From: Streptomyces sp. DI166
GTDB lineage: Bacteria > Actinomycetota > Actinomycetes > Streptomycetales > Streptomycetaceae
Length of the DNA: 64,000 bases
NCBI RefSeq assembly: GCF_900091315.1
Contig: NZ_FLSP01000022.1
Span: 50-64,049, forward strand
Reading direction: 5' to 3'
Positions 16,108 through 43,803 of this stretch are shown here, one piece after another. Numbering within the stretch: position 1 is the first letter of the stretch; each line of letters starts with the position of its first letter. A program made the position numbers and the translations under genes. The notes under the pieces are model-generated. The model did not search any database. It was given only the letters and a program-made list of their open reading frames with translations, and had not been told where the DNA came from.

Positions 16108-17882
16108 GCGATTCCGCCGCAGAGCTGCTGCCCGTCGCGACCCCCGCGCGCACCCGTGCGGCCGCCGCCGAACTGCTGCGCCCGCAGAGGTCGTTGGCCG
16201 TCACCGCCTTCGTGGTCATGGTGGGGGCGACCGCCGTCGGCCTGCTCACCCAGCCGCTCCTCGGCCGGATCGTGGACCAGGCCGCCGAACGGGCCTCGGT
16301 CGACGCCATCACCACCACGGCGGCGCTCCTGGTGGCGGTCGCCGTCGCCCAGGGCGTCACCACCGGCTTCGGCCTGTCCCTCGTCTCCCGGCTCGGCGAG
16401 ACCACCCTCGCCCGGCTGCGCGAGCGGTTCGTGGAACGGGCCCTCGGGCTGCCGCTGGAGCGCGTCGAGCGGGCCGGTGCCGGGGACCTGACCGCCCGGG
16501 TCACCGCCGACGTCTCACTCATCGCCGAGGCCGTCCGCAACGCCCTTCCGGAGCTGGCGCGTTCACTGCTGACCATCTTCCTCACGCTCGGCGCGATGGC
16601 CCTGCTCGACTGGCGGTTCCTGCTCGCCGCACTGCTGGCGGTGCCCGTGCAGGTGGCCACCGCCCGCTGGTACGTGGCCCGCGCGGTCCCGCTCTACGCC
16701 GAGCAGCGGGTGGCCGCGGGCGCCCAGCAGCAACAGCTCCTCGACACCGTCGCGGGCGCCGCCACCGTACGGGCGTTCCGGCTGGAGCGGCAGCACACCG
16801 AGCGGGTCACCGAGCGGTCGTGGTCCGTGGTCGCGCTGACCATGAAGGGCGTGCGGCTCGTGCTCGGGTTCTACAGCCGACTGCACATCGCCGAGTACCT
16901 GGGGCTGGCGGCCGTACTGTTCACCGGGTACTGGCTGGTGCGGCAGGGCTCGGCGTCCGTGGGCACGGCGACCGCCGCCGCCCTGTACTTCCACAGTCTG
17001 TTCACCCCCGTCAACGCCGCCCTCGTCCTCCTCGACGACGCCCAGTCCGCCATGGCGGGCCTGGCGCGGCTGGTGGGCGTCACCGACGAACCGGTGGCCG
17101 ACCGCCCGCAGCGGCGGGCGGAGACCGGCCGGGTCGACGTCGTCGTGCGGGGCCTGCACCACGCGTACCGCCCCGGTCATCCCGTCCTGCACGACATCGA
17201 CCTGACGATCCGGCACGGCGAACGGGTCGCGCTGGTCGGCGCCAGCGGCGCCGGGAAGACGACCCTGGCCCGCCTCGTCGCCGGTATCCAGCCGCCGGCC
17301 GAGGGCACCGTCCTGGTCGACGGGGTGCCGCCGACCGAGCTGGGCGGCCCGGCGGCCAGCCGTACGGTCGCCCTGATCACCCAGGAGACGCATGTGTTCG
17401 CCGGTCCGCTCGTCGACGACCTGCGGCTGGCCAAACCCGACGCCACCGACGACGAACTGCGCGCCGCGCTCGACCGGGTCGACGCGCTGGCCTGGGCCGA
17501 GGCACTGCCCGACGGGCTCGACACGGTCGTCGGTGACGGCGGCCACCGGCTCACCGGCGACCGCACCCAGGCGCTGGCGCTGGCCCGGCTGATCCTCGCC
17601 GACCCCCCGCTGGTGATCCTCGACGAGGCCACGGCCGAGGCGGGCAGCGCCGGGGCGCGGGCGCTGGAGAAGGCGGTCGCGCGGGCCACCGACGGGCGCA
17701 CCGCGCTGATCGTGGCCCATCGCCTCAGCCAGGCGGCGACCGCCGACCGGATCGTCGTCATGGACGCCGGACGGATCGTCGAGACCGGCACCCACGACGA
17801 ACTGCGCGCCGCGGGCGGCCGCTACGCCGCTCTGTGGGCGGCCTGGTCGGACACCCGCGACACCCGCGACACGCGCCCCTGA
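16104..17882 (+). CDS. ABC half-transporter (exporter fold), catalytic partner
   Basis: A 592-residue TMD-NBD protein that pairs with the preceding one. The TMD covers about 25-330 and the NBD about 345-585. Walker A is intact (GASGAGKTTLARLV near 379), as are Walker B (LVILDEATAEAG) and the H-loop (IVAHRLS). The ABC signature is altered to LTGDRTQALALAR near 482. So the dimer should have one working ATP site, made of this Walker A/B and the partner's LSGGQ. The start overlaps the previous stop. The C-terminal tail SDTRDTRDTRP is encoded by the beginning of a DNA repeat that continues past the stop. Iron control comes from the box at 14341. Confidence 0.92.
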   Translation: MSDSAAELLPVATPARTRAAAAELLRPQRSLAVTAFVVMVGATAVGLLTQPLLGRIVDQAAERASVDAITTTAALLVAVAVAQGVTTGFGLSLVSRLGETTLARLRERFVERALGLPLERVERAGAGDLTARVTADVSLIAEAVRNALPELARSLLTIFLTLGAMALLDWRFLLAALLAVPVQVATARWYVARAVPLYAEQRVAAGAQQQQLLDTVAGAATVRAFRLERQHTERVTERSWSVVALTMKGVRLVLGFYSRLHIAEYLGLAAVLFTGYWLVRQGSASVGTATAAALYFHSLFTPVNAALVLLDDAQSAMAGLARLVGVTDEPVADRPQRRAETGRVDVVVRGLHHAYRPGHPVLHDIDLTIRHGERVALVGASGAGKTTLARLVAGIQPPAEGTVLVDGVPPTELGGPAASRTVALITQETHVFAGPLVDDLRLAKPDATDDELRAALDRVDALAWAEALPDGLDTVVGDGGHRLTGDRTQALALARLILADPPLVILDEATAEAGSAGARALEKAVARATDGRTALIVAHRLSQAATADRIVVMDAGRIVETGTHDELRAAGGRYAALWAAWSDTRDTRDTRP

Positions 17883-17966
17883 CCCCTGCGACACCCGCCC
17901 CTGACCCCTGCGACACCCGCGAAACCCGCCCCTGACCCCCGCGACACCCGCCTCTGACCCCGCGAC
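17850..17966. repeat. Tandem repeat spanning a stop codon
   Basis: It starts with three copies of the 9-mer GACACCCGC inside the end of the ABC gene. About four copies of a unit close to CCCCTGACCCCTGCGACACCCG (22 bp, with variants) follow in the spacer before the binding-protein gene. The unit is C-rich on this strand. Confidence 0.75.
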
Positions 17967-18019
17967 TCCCCAACCCCCGCACCGCCCGGCACCACAGGAA
18001 ACCGAACAGAAGGACCACC

Positions 18020-19090
18020 ATGTTCCGCTCCCGCAGAACTCCCCGGCTCGCCGCCGCGCTGGCCTCGTCCCTGCTGCTCCTCACCGCTGCCACGGCCTGC
18101 GGCAGCGACGACTCCGACGCGGGCTCCTCGGACGCCGACGCCAAGGCCACCGGGTCGGGCGGCGCCGCCTTCCCGGTCAGCATCGACCACAAGTACGGCA
18201 CCACGACGATCAAGTCCGAGCCGAAGCGGATCGTCACCGTCGGCCTCACCGACCAGGACCCGGTGCTCGCCCTCGGCAAGGTCCCGGTCGGCACGACCGA
18301 GTGGGTCGGCGGCTACAAGGGCGCCGTCGGTCCCTGGGCCGAGGACCGGCTCAACGGCGCGGACGCGCCGACGGTGCTGAAGGACACGGGTACCGGCCCG
18401 CAGGTGGAGAAGATCGCGGCGCTGAAGCCGGACCTGATCCTGGCCGTGTACGGGGGGCTCACCAAGGAGCAGTACGAGTCGCTGTCGAAGTTCGCGCCCG
18501 TGGTCGCCCAGCCCAAGGAGTACAACGACTACGGCGTGCCGTGGCAGGAGCAGACCGAGACCATCGGCAAGGCCCTCGGCAAGGAGGCGGAGGCCGAGGC
18601 CGCGGTGAAGAAGACCGAGGACGCCATCGCGGCGGCGGTGAAGGAGCACCCCGAGTTCGCGGGGAAGACGGGCGTGGTGGCGACGCCGTACGAGGGCATG
18701 TTCGTCTTCGGCAGCCAGGACTCGCGCTCGCACCTGCTCACCGACCTCGGCTTCGAGCTGCCCAAGGACCTCGACAAGGCGATCGGCGACCAGTTCGGCG
18801 CGAACATCAGCAAGGAGCGCACCGATCTGCTGGACCAGGACGCGATCGTCTGGCTGGTCGGTGACGTCGAGAAGGACGCCGCCAAGCTGCACAAGGACGC
18901 CTCCTACAAGGACCTGAAGGTGGTCGGCGAGGGCCGCGAGGTGTACGTCAACGAGACCAGCGACTACGGCAACGCGGTGTCCATGGGCACCGTGCTGAGC
19001 CTGCCGTACGTCGTGGAGCGCCTGGTGCCGCAGCTCGCGGCGGCGGTCGACGGCAAGCCGGACACGAAGGTGGAGCAGCCGGCGGCCTGA
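18020..19090 (+). CDS. Ferric-siderophore-binding lipoprotein
   Basis: A 356-residue class III (FhuD/FepB-type) substrate-binding lipoprotein. AAGGA lies just upstream of the ATG. The leader ends in the lipobox TAATAC-GSD, so Cys 27 or so should be lipidated and anchor the protein outside the membrane. The mature part has the family pattern: KRIVTVGLTDQDPVLALGKVP, VEKIAALKPDLILA, then a long central helix and the C-terminal lobe. It is third in the operon with the exporter-fold pair. It may also serve the 38-41 kb permeases, which have no binding protein of their own. Confidence 0.92.
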   Translation: MFRSRRTPRLAAALASSLLLLTAATACGSDDSDAGSSDADAKATGSGGAAFPVSIDHKYGTTTIKSEPKRIVTVGLTDQDPVLALGKVPVGTTEWVGGYKGAVGPWAEDRLNGADAPTVLKDTGTGPQVEKIAALKPDLILAVYGGLTKEQYESLSKFAPVVAQPKEYNDYGVPWQEQTETIGKALGKEAEAEAAVKKTEDAIAAAVKEHPEFAGKTGVVATPYEGMFVFGSQDSRSHLLTDLGFELPKDLDKAIGDQFGANISKERTDLLDQDAIVWLVGDVEKDAAKLHKDASYKDLKVVGEGREVYVNETSDYGNAVSMGTVLSLPYVVERLVPQLAAAVDGKPDTKVEQPAA

Positions 19091-19107
19091 CACCGGCAAG
19101 CGAAGGA

Positions 19108-19131
19108 GGGGGCGGCCCGTCGGCCGCCCCC
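19108..19131. terminator. Bidirectional hairpin terminator
   Basis: GGGGGCGGCC (19108-19117) pairs perfectly with GGCCGCCCCC (19122-19131) across the loop CGTC. Outer GAAG/CTTC can extend it. It lies between the convergent binding-protein and MbtH genes. Confidence 0.85.
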
Positions 19132-19148
19132 TCTCTTCGTGCCGTCGC

Positions 19149-19358
19149 TCAGCCGTCCATGGCCTCCGCCAGGCTGCGCGGCCGCATGTCGGTCCAGTTC
19201 TCCTCGACGTACTCCAGGCACTCCTGCCGTGCCGCCGGACCGTGGACGACCCGCCAGCCCGCCGGGACGTCGGCGAAGTCGGGCCACAGGCTGTGCTGGT
19301 TCTCGTCGTTGACGAGCACCAGGTAGACGCCCTCGGGGTCCTCGAACGGATTGCTCAT
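19149..19358 (-). CDS. MbtH-like protein, NRPS partner
   Basis: A 69-residue MbtH-family protein that binds adenylation domains and supports their folding and activity. It shows the family pattern [10 protein letters not shown] at the start, [10 protein letters not shown] near 18-27, the conserved Trp in VPAGWRVV near 35, and WTDMRPRSL near the end. It starts 33 bp after the NRPS stop on the same strand, so it is co-transcribed with the NRPS and is almost certainly its partner. Confidence 0.97.
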   Translation of the reverse strand: MSNPFEDPEGVYLVLVNDENQHSLWPDFADVPAGWRVVHGPAARQECLEYVEENWTDMRPRSLAEAMDG

Positions 19359-19390
19359 GTGTTTCCTCTCCTCACGGTCCTTCGGTCGGT

Positions 19391-38134
<18,744 letters not shown>

Positions 38135-38192
38135 AGCAGCGCGCCCTCCCCAGCGGGTCGTTCCCGGCCTGGGCCGGGGATCGGCGCCATAG

Positions 38193-38211
38193 TAAGGTAA
38201 GGGTTACCTAA
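38193..38211. promoter_or_regulatory. Iron box in the NRPS upstream region
   Basis: TAAGGTAAGGGTTACCTAA fits the iron-box palindrome. It is 59 bp from the NRPS start (leftward) and about 100 bp from the permease start (rightward), so it most likely controls the NRPS-MbtH transcript. Confidence 0.85.
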
Positions 38212-38281
38212 TTCAAAGCGTGCACACATATTTCGACAAGGGGATGGGACCGGGGCCCAACTCCCCCTATGGTCCTGTTTG

Positions 38282-38300
38282 TTAGGCAAGGCTGACCGAA
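38282..38300. promoter_or_regulatory. Second, weaker iron box before the permease operon
   Basis: TTAGGCAAGGCTGACCGAA keeps the left half of the iron box and a diverged right half. It ends 10 bp before the GTG at 38311, overlapping the region of the ribosome site, so it probably serves the rightward transport operon. Confidence 0.65.
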
Positions 38301-38310
38301 GGAAGTTGAC

Positions 38311-39351
38311 GTGGGGACCTCGGCGGTCCGGGCGGCGAAAGGCCCCCGCGCGGTACTCCTGCTCGCGCTCTCCGGCGCGGCGCTGCTGGCCCTGTGCGGC
38401 CTGTCGATGGCCTACGGCGCGCTCGGCGTGCCCCTTGACCAGGTCTGGCACACCCTCCTCGGCGACCCGCCCAACCGCCGCGTGGACAACGTCATCTGGT
38501 CCGTACGGCTGCCCCGGACCGCCCTCGGCCTCGCCACCGGCGCCGCGCTCGGCCTGTCGGGCGCGCTGATGCAGGCGCTCACCCGCAATCCGCTGGCCGA
38601 CCCGGGCATCCTCGGGGTGAGCGCGGGCGCGGCGTTCGCGGTGGTGCTGTCGGTCGGGGTCCTCGGGATCGCCTCGGTCTACGGCTACATCTGGTTCGCG
38701 TTCGCCGGGGCCATGGTCGCGAGCGTGCTGGTCTATCTGCTGGGCGGGCTGGGCCGTTCGGGCACCACACCGGTGAAGCTGGCGCTGGCCGGGGTCGCGG
38801 TGACCTCGCTGCTGTTCTCGCTGACCAGTGCCGTCGCGCTGACCGACCCGGACGCCCTGAACCGCTACCGCTTCTGGTCGGCGGGCTCCCTCGCCAACCA
38901 GGACCAGGAAGTCCTGGTACGCGTCCTGCCGTTCCTCGGCGTCGGCGCCCTCCTCGCGCTGGCCTGCGCCCCGGCCCTCAACCGGCTCGCGCTCGGCGAC
39001 GACGTGGCCCGCTCGCTCGGACTCAAGGTCGGCCTGGTCCGCGTCCAGGGCGTGGTCGCCGTCACCCTGCTCACGGGGGGCGCCGTGGCCGTGATCGGGC
39101 CGGTCGTCTTCGTCGGCCTGGTCGTCCCGCACATCGCCCGCGTCCTGGCCCAGTACGCCGGTATCGGCCCCGACCACCGCTGGCTGCTGCCGCTGTCGGC
39201 CGTCCTGGCCCCCTGCCTCCTCCTCGCCGCGGACATCGCCGGCCGGCTCCTGGCCAAGCCCACGGAGATCCAGGCGGGCATCCTGGTCGCCTTCCTGGGC
39301 GGCCCGTTCTTCATCGCGCTGGTACGCCGCCGCCGACTCGCGGACCTGTGA
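38311..39351 (+). CDS. FecCD-family iron-siderophore ABC permease, first subunit
   Basis: A 346-residue permease with about nine or ten TM helices. Family landmarks are WSVRLPRTALGLATGAALGLSG near 60, ALTRNPLADPGILGVSAGAA near 92, the EAA-like loop LGDDVARSLGLKVG near 230, and GFVGL-type VVFVGLVVPHIAR near 270. The GTG at 38311 has GGAAG upstream. It starts a three-gene operon (permease, permease, ATPase) divergent from the NRPS. The pair should form the membrane channel for the ferric product. Confidence 0.93.
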   Translation: MGTSAVRAAKGPRAVLLLALSGAALLALCGLSMAYGALGVPLDQVWHTLLGDPPNRRVDNVIWSVRLPRTALGLATGAALGLSGALMQALTRNPLADPGILGVSAGAAFAVVLSVGVLGIASVYGYIWFAFAGAMVASVLVYLLGGLGRSGTTPVKLALAGVAVTSLLFSLTSAVALTDPDALNRYRFWSAGSLANQDQEVLVRVLPFLGVGALLALACAPALNRLALGDDVARSLGLKVGLVRVQGVVAVTLLTGGAVAVIGPVVFVGLVVPHIARVLAQYAGIGPDHRWLLPLSAVLAPCLLLAADIAGRLLAKPTEIQAGILVAFLGGPFFIALVRRRRLADL

Positions 39352-39399
39352 GCATGACGATCCACCGCGCCCGCCCCACACCCTCCGGAGCTGTGACCC

Positions 39400-40509
39400 A
39401 TGACGACTGATCTCGCGTCCGGTCCGGGGCGCAAGGACGCCGTGGGGCGGGCGATGCCCCGGCGCACCGGGGGGCGGGTGCCGTTCCGGCTGACGGTGCC
39501 GCCGGTGTCCGGGCTGGTACGGCCGCGGCTCGTGGCCGTCTGCCTGGCGCTCGCCGCCGCCGCGTTCCTGCTGTTCGCCGTGGAGACCTCCGTCGGCGAC
39601 ATCGCCCTGCCGCTGACGGACGTGATGAAGGCGCTGGTGGGGGCCTCGGACCCGGCCACCGAGCTGATCGTGCACGAGCTGCGGCTGCCCCGCGCCCTCG
39701 CGGGTGCCCTCGTGGGCATCGCCTTCGGTGTCTCAGGCGCGCTGCTCCAGACGATGACCCGCAATCCGCTCGCCAGCCCCGACATGATGGGCATCACCCA
39801 GGGCGCCGGTACCGCCGTGGTGGCCGGGGTCGTGCTGGGCTGGGACGGCGGGCTGAGCACGCAGGCGCTCGGTCTGCTGGGCGCGCTGACGGCGGCGCTG
39901 CTCGTGTACGTCCTGGCCTGGAAGCGCGGCACCAGCGGCTACCGCATCGTCCTGGTCGGCGTGGGCGTCGCCTGGATCTGCACCAGCGCCACCGACTACC
40001 TGATGGCCCGGGGCCAGCGCTTCCAGGCGCAGGCCGCGCTGGGCTGGCTGGTGGGCAACCTCAACGGCCGTACCTGGGAGCAGCTCACCCCGCTCGTCTG
40101 GGCGCTGGTCCTGCTGCTGCCCCCGGCCCTGCTGCTCGGGCGGCTGATGCGGACGCTGGAACTGGGCGACGACGTGGCCCGGGGCCTCGGCACCCGGGTG
40201 CAGACGGTCCGTGTCGCCGTACTCCTCACCGCCGTGGGCCTGGTGGCCTTCGGTGCCGCGACCGCGGGCCCGGTGGCGTTCGTCGCCCTCGCCGCGCCCC
40301 AGGTCGCCCAGCGCCTGGCCGGTACGGCCTTCCCGCCCCCGGTCGGCGCGGGCCTGACCGGCGCCGTGATGGTGCTGGGGTCCGATCTCGCCGCCCGCAA
40401 GCTGATCCCCGACACGGAGCTTCCGGTCGGGATCGTCACGGGTGTGCTCGGCGCGCCCGTTCTGCTCTGGCTGCTCGTCCGCGCCAACCGCGCCGGTTCA
40501 GGAGGCTGA
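39400..40509 (+). CDS. FecCD-family iron-siderophore ABC permease, second subunit
   Basis: A 369-residue permease with a longer cytosolic N-terminus (about 45 residues) before the first helix. It shows [40 protein letters not shown] and [18 protein letters not shown], the same landmarks as its neighbour. The ATG at 39400 follows the first permease by 48 bp. It is the heterodimer partner in the uptake channel. No binding protein is in this operon. Confidence 0.93.
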   Translation: MTTDLASGPGRKDAVGRAMPRRTGGRVPFRLTVPPVSGLVRPRLVAVCLALAAAAFLLFAVETSVGDIALPLTDVMKALVGASDPATELIVHELRLPRALAGALVGIAFGVSGALLQTMTRNPLASPDMMGITQGAGTAVVAGVVLGWDGGLSTQALGLLGALTAALLVYVLAWKRGTSGYRIVLVGVGVAWICTSATDYLMARGQRFQAQAALGWLVGNLNGRTWEQLTPLVWALVLLLPPALLLGRLMRTLELGDDVARGLGTRVQTVRVAVLLTAVGLVAFGAATAGPVAFVALAAPQVAQRLAGTAFPPPVGAGLTGAVMVLGSDLAARKLIPDTELPVGIVTGVLGAPVLLWLLVRANRAGSGG

Positions 40510-40513
40510 CACC

Positions 40514-41362
40514 GTGTCGAAGACCGAGACCGCACTCACCACCGGCCCCGAACTGCGCGCCGAGCGCCTGCGGCTGGCGTACGACGACCGCGTGGTCGTT
40601 GAGGACCTCGACCTGGTGGTGCCGACCGGCCGGGTCACCGTGATCGTCGGCGCCAACGCCTGCGGCAAGTCCACCCTGCTGCGCGCGCTCGCCCGGCTGC
40701 TGCACCCCAGGTCCGGCGCGGTGCACCTGGACGGCCGGTCCATCCACGCCATCCCGACCCGCACCCTCGCCCAGCGCCTCGGCATCCTGCCGCAGACCCC
40801 GGTCGCGCCCGAGGGCCTGACCGTCATCGACCTGGTGGGGCGCGGCCGTTCACCGCACCAGACCTGGTGGCGGCAGTGGTCCTCGGCCGACGAGGAGGCC
40901 GTGCACGAGGCGCTGCGCGCCACCGGTATGACCGATCTCGCGCACCGCGCGGTGGACGAACTGTCCGGCGGGCAGCGGCAGCGGGCGTGGATCGCGATGG
41001 CGGTCGCGCAGGGCACGCCGGTGATGCTCCTGGACGAGCCGACGACGTACCTCGACCTGGCCCACCAGATCGACGTCCTGGACCTCGTCACCGACCTCAA
41101 CCGTCATCAGGGGCGCACGGTGGTGATGGTGCTGCACGATCTCAACCAGGCCTGCCGGTACGCCGATCACATCGTCGCGATGAAGGCGGGCCGTATCGTC
41201 GCGGAGGGTGCGCCGGCCGACGTGGTGACGGCGGAAACGGTGGAGGAGGTCTTCGGGCTGCGGTGCGTGGTGAGCACCGATCCGGTCAGCGGAACGCCGA
41301 TGGTGATCCCGATGGGACGGCACCACGAGGGGATCGAGGACGCGGCGCCGGTGGCCGGCTGA
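40514..41362 (+). CDS. ATPase subunit of iron-siderophore ABC importer (FepC/FhuC type)
   Basis: A 282-residue ABC ATPase that powers the two preceding permeases. Walker A is [14 protein letters not shown] near 50, with Cys in place of the more common Ser or Gly. The signature is [14 protein letters not shown] near 154, Walker [17 protein letters not shown] near 174 and the H-loop VLHDLNQA near 207. The GTG at 40514 has GGAGG upstream and starts four bases after the previous stop, so the three genes are one operon. Confidence 0.95.
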   Translation: MSKTETALTTGPELRAERLRLAYDDRVVVEDLDLVVPTGRVTVIVGANACGKSTLLRALARLLHPRSGAVHLDGRSIHAIPTRTLAQRLGILPQTPVAPEGLTVIDLVGRGRSPHQTWWRQWSSADEEAVHEALRATGMTDLAHRAVDELSGGQRQRAWIAMAVAQGTPVMLLDEPTTYLDLAHQIDVLDLVTDLNRHQGRTVVMVLHDLNQACRYADHIVAMKAGRIVAEGAPADVVTAETVEEVFGLRCVVSTDPVSGTPMVIPMGRHHEGIEDAAPVAG

Positions 41363-41367
41363 GGCAG

Positions 41368-41395
41368 GCGGGACCGGCGCCCGGGCCGGTCCCGC
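41368..41395. terminator. Bidirectional hairpin terminator
   Basis: GCGGGACCGG (41368-41377) pairs perfectly with CCGGTCCCGC (41386-41395) across an 8-nt loop. It separates the ATPase gene from the convergent formyltransferase gene. Confidence 0.85.
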
Positions 41396-41404
41396 GAGTG
41401 TCCG

Positions 41405-42352
41405 CTACGGCCGCGCCGTCAGGTAACCCCCCATCGTGCGGAAGTAGTCCGTGGCGTCGTACTCCGAGCCGTCCTCGGTCCGTACGCGCTGCACCACCAG
41501 TCCGGGCAGCTTCCCCGAACGTGCCCCGGCCCCGGCCACGATGACCACGCCGTCGCCCTCGCGGATGAAGATCCGGCCCGGGGTGCCGCCGTAACGGCCT
41601 TGGGAGACGGCGGACTTGATGATCCGTATCCGCTCGCCCCGGTAATGCGTGAAGGCGTTCGGATAGGGGTCGGACTGGGCCCGCACCAGCCGTTCCAGGT
41701 CCTCGGCGGGCCAGCTCCAGTCGATCCGGCTGTCCTCCAGGGACCGCTTGTGGAAGAAGCTGGACCGGGTGCGGTCCTGCGGGATCCACACGGTCCGCCC
41801 GGAGGCGATCAGGTCCAGCGATTCGCGGACCACCGGCCCGATCAGGTCAACGGTGCGGTGGAACAGGTCCGTTGCCGTGTCGGTGGGTCCGACCGGCACC
41901 GCGCGCTGGAGCAGGATGTCGCCCATGTCGAGGTCGGCGTCCATGCGGTGGGCGGTGACCCCGACCTGCTTCTCGCCGTTGATGAGCGCCCAGATCAGCG
42001 GTGAGAAGCCGGCGTAGGAAGGCAGCAGCGAGTCGTGGATGTTCAGCGTGCCGTGCGGCGGCAGGTCGAAGATCTCGGCGGGCAGCCAGGTGCGCCAGTT
42101 GTTCGCGACGATGATGTCCGGCGCCGCGTCCTTGAGCGCCCGGAGCAGTTCGTCGTCGCCGGGCCGGTTGCGCAACAGCACAGGTACGCCGTGCTGTTCG
42201 GCGAGGTCGGCGACGGAGTCGGACCAGATCCTCTCGTAGACGTGGTCGCTCTTGGGATGGGTGACGACCAGGACCACTTCGTGCTCGGAGTCCAGCAGAG
42301 CCTGTAGCGTCCGGTGTCCCCAGGTCTGGTAGCCGAACATGACGACCCGCAT
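41405..42352 (-). CDS. N5-hydroxyornithine formyltransferase (CchA type)
   Basis: A 315-residue relative of methionyl-tRNA formyltransferase that should transfer formyl from 10-formyl-tetrahydrofolate to N5-hydroxy-ornithine, giving the formylated building block. The Rossmann-type N-domain carries the catalytic pattern Asn104-x-His106 followed by SLLP (LNIHDSLLP) and Asp142 (ADLDMGD). A C-terminal OB-like domain begins near 205. The ATG at 42352 has GAGGAGGG upstream. It is divergent from the ornithine monooxygenase and shares a promoter region with one iron box, which fits joint expression under iron limitation. Confidence 0.93.
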   Translation of the reverse strand: MRVVMFGYQTWGHRTLQALLDSEHEVVLVVTHPKSDHVYERIWSDSVADLAEQHGVPVLLRNRPGDDELLRALKDAAPDIIVANNWRTWLPAEIFDLPPHGTLNIHDSLLPSYAGFSPLIWALINGEKQVGVTAHRMDADLDMGDILLQRAVPVGPTDTATDLFHRTVDLIGPVVRESLDLIASGRTVWIPQDRTRSSFFHKRSLEDSRIDWSWPAEDLERLVRAQSDPYPNAFTHYRGERIRIIKSAVSQGRYGGTPGRIFIREGDGVVIVAGAGARSGKLPGLVVQRVRTEDGSEYDATDYFRTMGGYLTARP

Positions 42353-42373
42353 GTATGCCCTCCTCAGCCATTG

Positions 42374-42392
42374 CTAGGTAAGGCTTACCTTA
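42374..42392. promoter_or_regulatory. Iron box between formyltransferase and monooxygenase genes
   Basis: CTAGGTAAGGCTTACCTTA is a good iron-box palindrome placed 22 bp from the formyltransferase start and 82 bp from the monooxygenase start. One operator may serve both divergent genes. Confidence 0.85.
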
Positions 42393-42474
42393 TCTAGCAT
42401 GTGGGTGCTCGGGGGAGACTGTCGACCTCATTTGAGGGCGCTGTGAACTCCCCCCTACAGGAGGCGATGACGCG

Positions 42475-43800
42475 GTGACCACGCTGCACAGTGAACCGGA
42501 CTCCATCCACGACGTTCTGGGTATCGGCTTCGGCCCCTCACACCTCGCCCTCGCGATCGCGCTGCACGAGCAGGGCGCCGGCCCTCACCAAGGAGACGGA
42601 TTCCGCGTCCAGTTCCTGGAGCGGCAGCCGCGGTTCGGCTGGCATCGCGGCATGCTGATCGACGATGCCACCATGCAAGTGTCCTTTCTCAAGGACCTGG
42701 TGACGATGCGTGACCCCACCAGCGACTTCAGCTTCCTGTGCTATCTGCGCGAGCGCGGCCGGCTGGTGGACTTCCTCAATCAGAAGACGCTGTTCCCCCT
42801 GCGTATCGAGTTCCACGACTACTTCGAGTGGGCGGCGGCCCGGGTGGACCACCTCGTGGAGTACGGGGCCGACGTGGTCTCCGTGAAGCCGGTCACGGAG
42901 GACGGCGAGGTCCGCTGGTTCGACGTCGCCAGCCGCGATCCGGCCGCCCCGGAGCGGCTGACGGTGCGCCGGACCCGCACGCTGTGCGTGGCGACGGGTC
43001 TCGAACCCCATCTGCCGCCCGGCGCGGTCCTGTCCGAACAGGCCTGGCACAACAGCGAGTTGCTGACCCGGGTGGAGCAACGCGTACGTTCCGGCAAGCC
43101 CGTCCGCCGCGCCGTGGTCCTCGGCGCCGGGCAGAGCGCCGCCGAGGCGGTCGACTATCTGCACCGGACCTTCCCCGAGGCCGAGATCTGCTCGGTGTTC
43201 GCCAAGTACGGCTACACACCGGCCGATGACAGCCCGTTCGCCAACCGCATCTTCGACCCCGAGGCCGTGGACCTGTTCTTCGAGGCCCCGCCGCAGGTGA
43301 AGCGCTCGCTGCACGACTACCACCGCGGGACCAACTACTCCGTGGTGGACATCGACCTGATCGAGTCCCTGTCGCGCACGATGTACCAGGAGAAGGTGCA
43401 GGGCAGGCAGCGGCTGCGGATGATGAACGTCTCCCGGCTGCGCGAGGTCGCCGAGCACGCGGACGGTGTGAAGGTGACCGTCGAATTCCTGCCGACCGGT
43501 GAACACGAGGTACTGGACTGCGACCTGGTCGTCTACGCGACCGGCTACCAGCCCAGGGGTATCGGCGACAACCTCGGAGAGATCGCCAAACTCTGTCTGC
43601 GCGACGAGGAGGACCAGCTGAGGATCGGCCGCGACCACCGCGTGGAGACCGCGGCCCACGTCCGGGCGGACATCTACCTCCAGGGCGGCACGGAACACAC
43701 CCACGGCCTCACCTCGACCCTGCTGTCCACAACCGCCGTACGGGCCGGGGAGATCAGCGCCTCGCTCCTGAGCCGCAACGCGAGCACCGCAGCGCGGTAG
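42475..43800 (+). CDS. L-ornithine N5-monooxygenase (CchB/SidA type)
   Basis: A 441-residue FAD- and NADPH-dependent enzyme that hydroxylates the N5 amine of ornithine, the committed step for hydroxamate ligands. The FAD site is GIGFGPSHLALAI near 17-29, where Pro replaces the last Gly as usual in this class. The substrate-side landmark MQVSFLKDLVTMRDPTS lies near 66. The NADPH site is VVLGAGQSAAEAVDYL near 210, and the ATGY motif is YATGYQPRG near 352. The GTG at 42475 follows GGAGG by about a dozen bases. It is the first gene of the rightward side of the divergent iron-controlled pair. Confidence 0.96.
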   Translation: MTTLHSEPDSIHDVLGIGFGPSHLALAIALHEQGAGPHQGDGFRVQFLERQPRFGWHRGMLIDDATMQVSFLKDLVTMRDPTSDFSFLCYLRERGRLVDFLNQKTLFPLRIEFHDYFEWAAARVDHLVEYGADVVSVKPVTEDGEVRWFDVASRDPAAPERLTVRRTRTLCVATGLEPHLPPGAVLSEQAWHNSELLTRVEQRVRSGKPVRRAVVLGAGQSAAEAVDYLHRTFPEAEICSVFAKYGYTPADDSPFANRIFDPEAVDLFFEAPPQVKRSLHDYHRGTNYSVVDIDLIESLSRTMYQEKVQGRQRLRMMNVSRLREVAEHADGVKVTVEFLPTGEHEVLDCDLVVYATGYQPRGIGDNLGEIAKLCLRDEEDQLRIGRDHRVETAAHVRADIYLQGGTEHTHGLTSTLLSTTAVRAGEISASLLSRNASTAAR

Positions 43801-43803
43801 CCC

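Noticed and set aside
17850..17966. CRISPR array
   Set aside because: The units are short, contiguous and without spacers; it is a simple tandem repeat overlapping a coding end.
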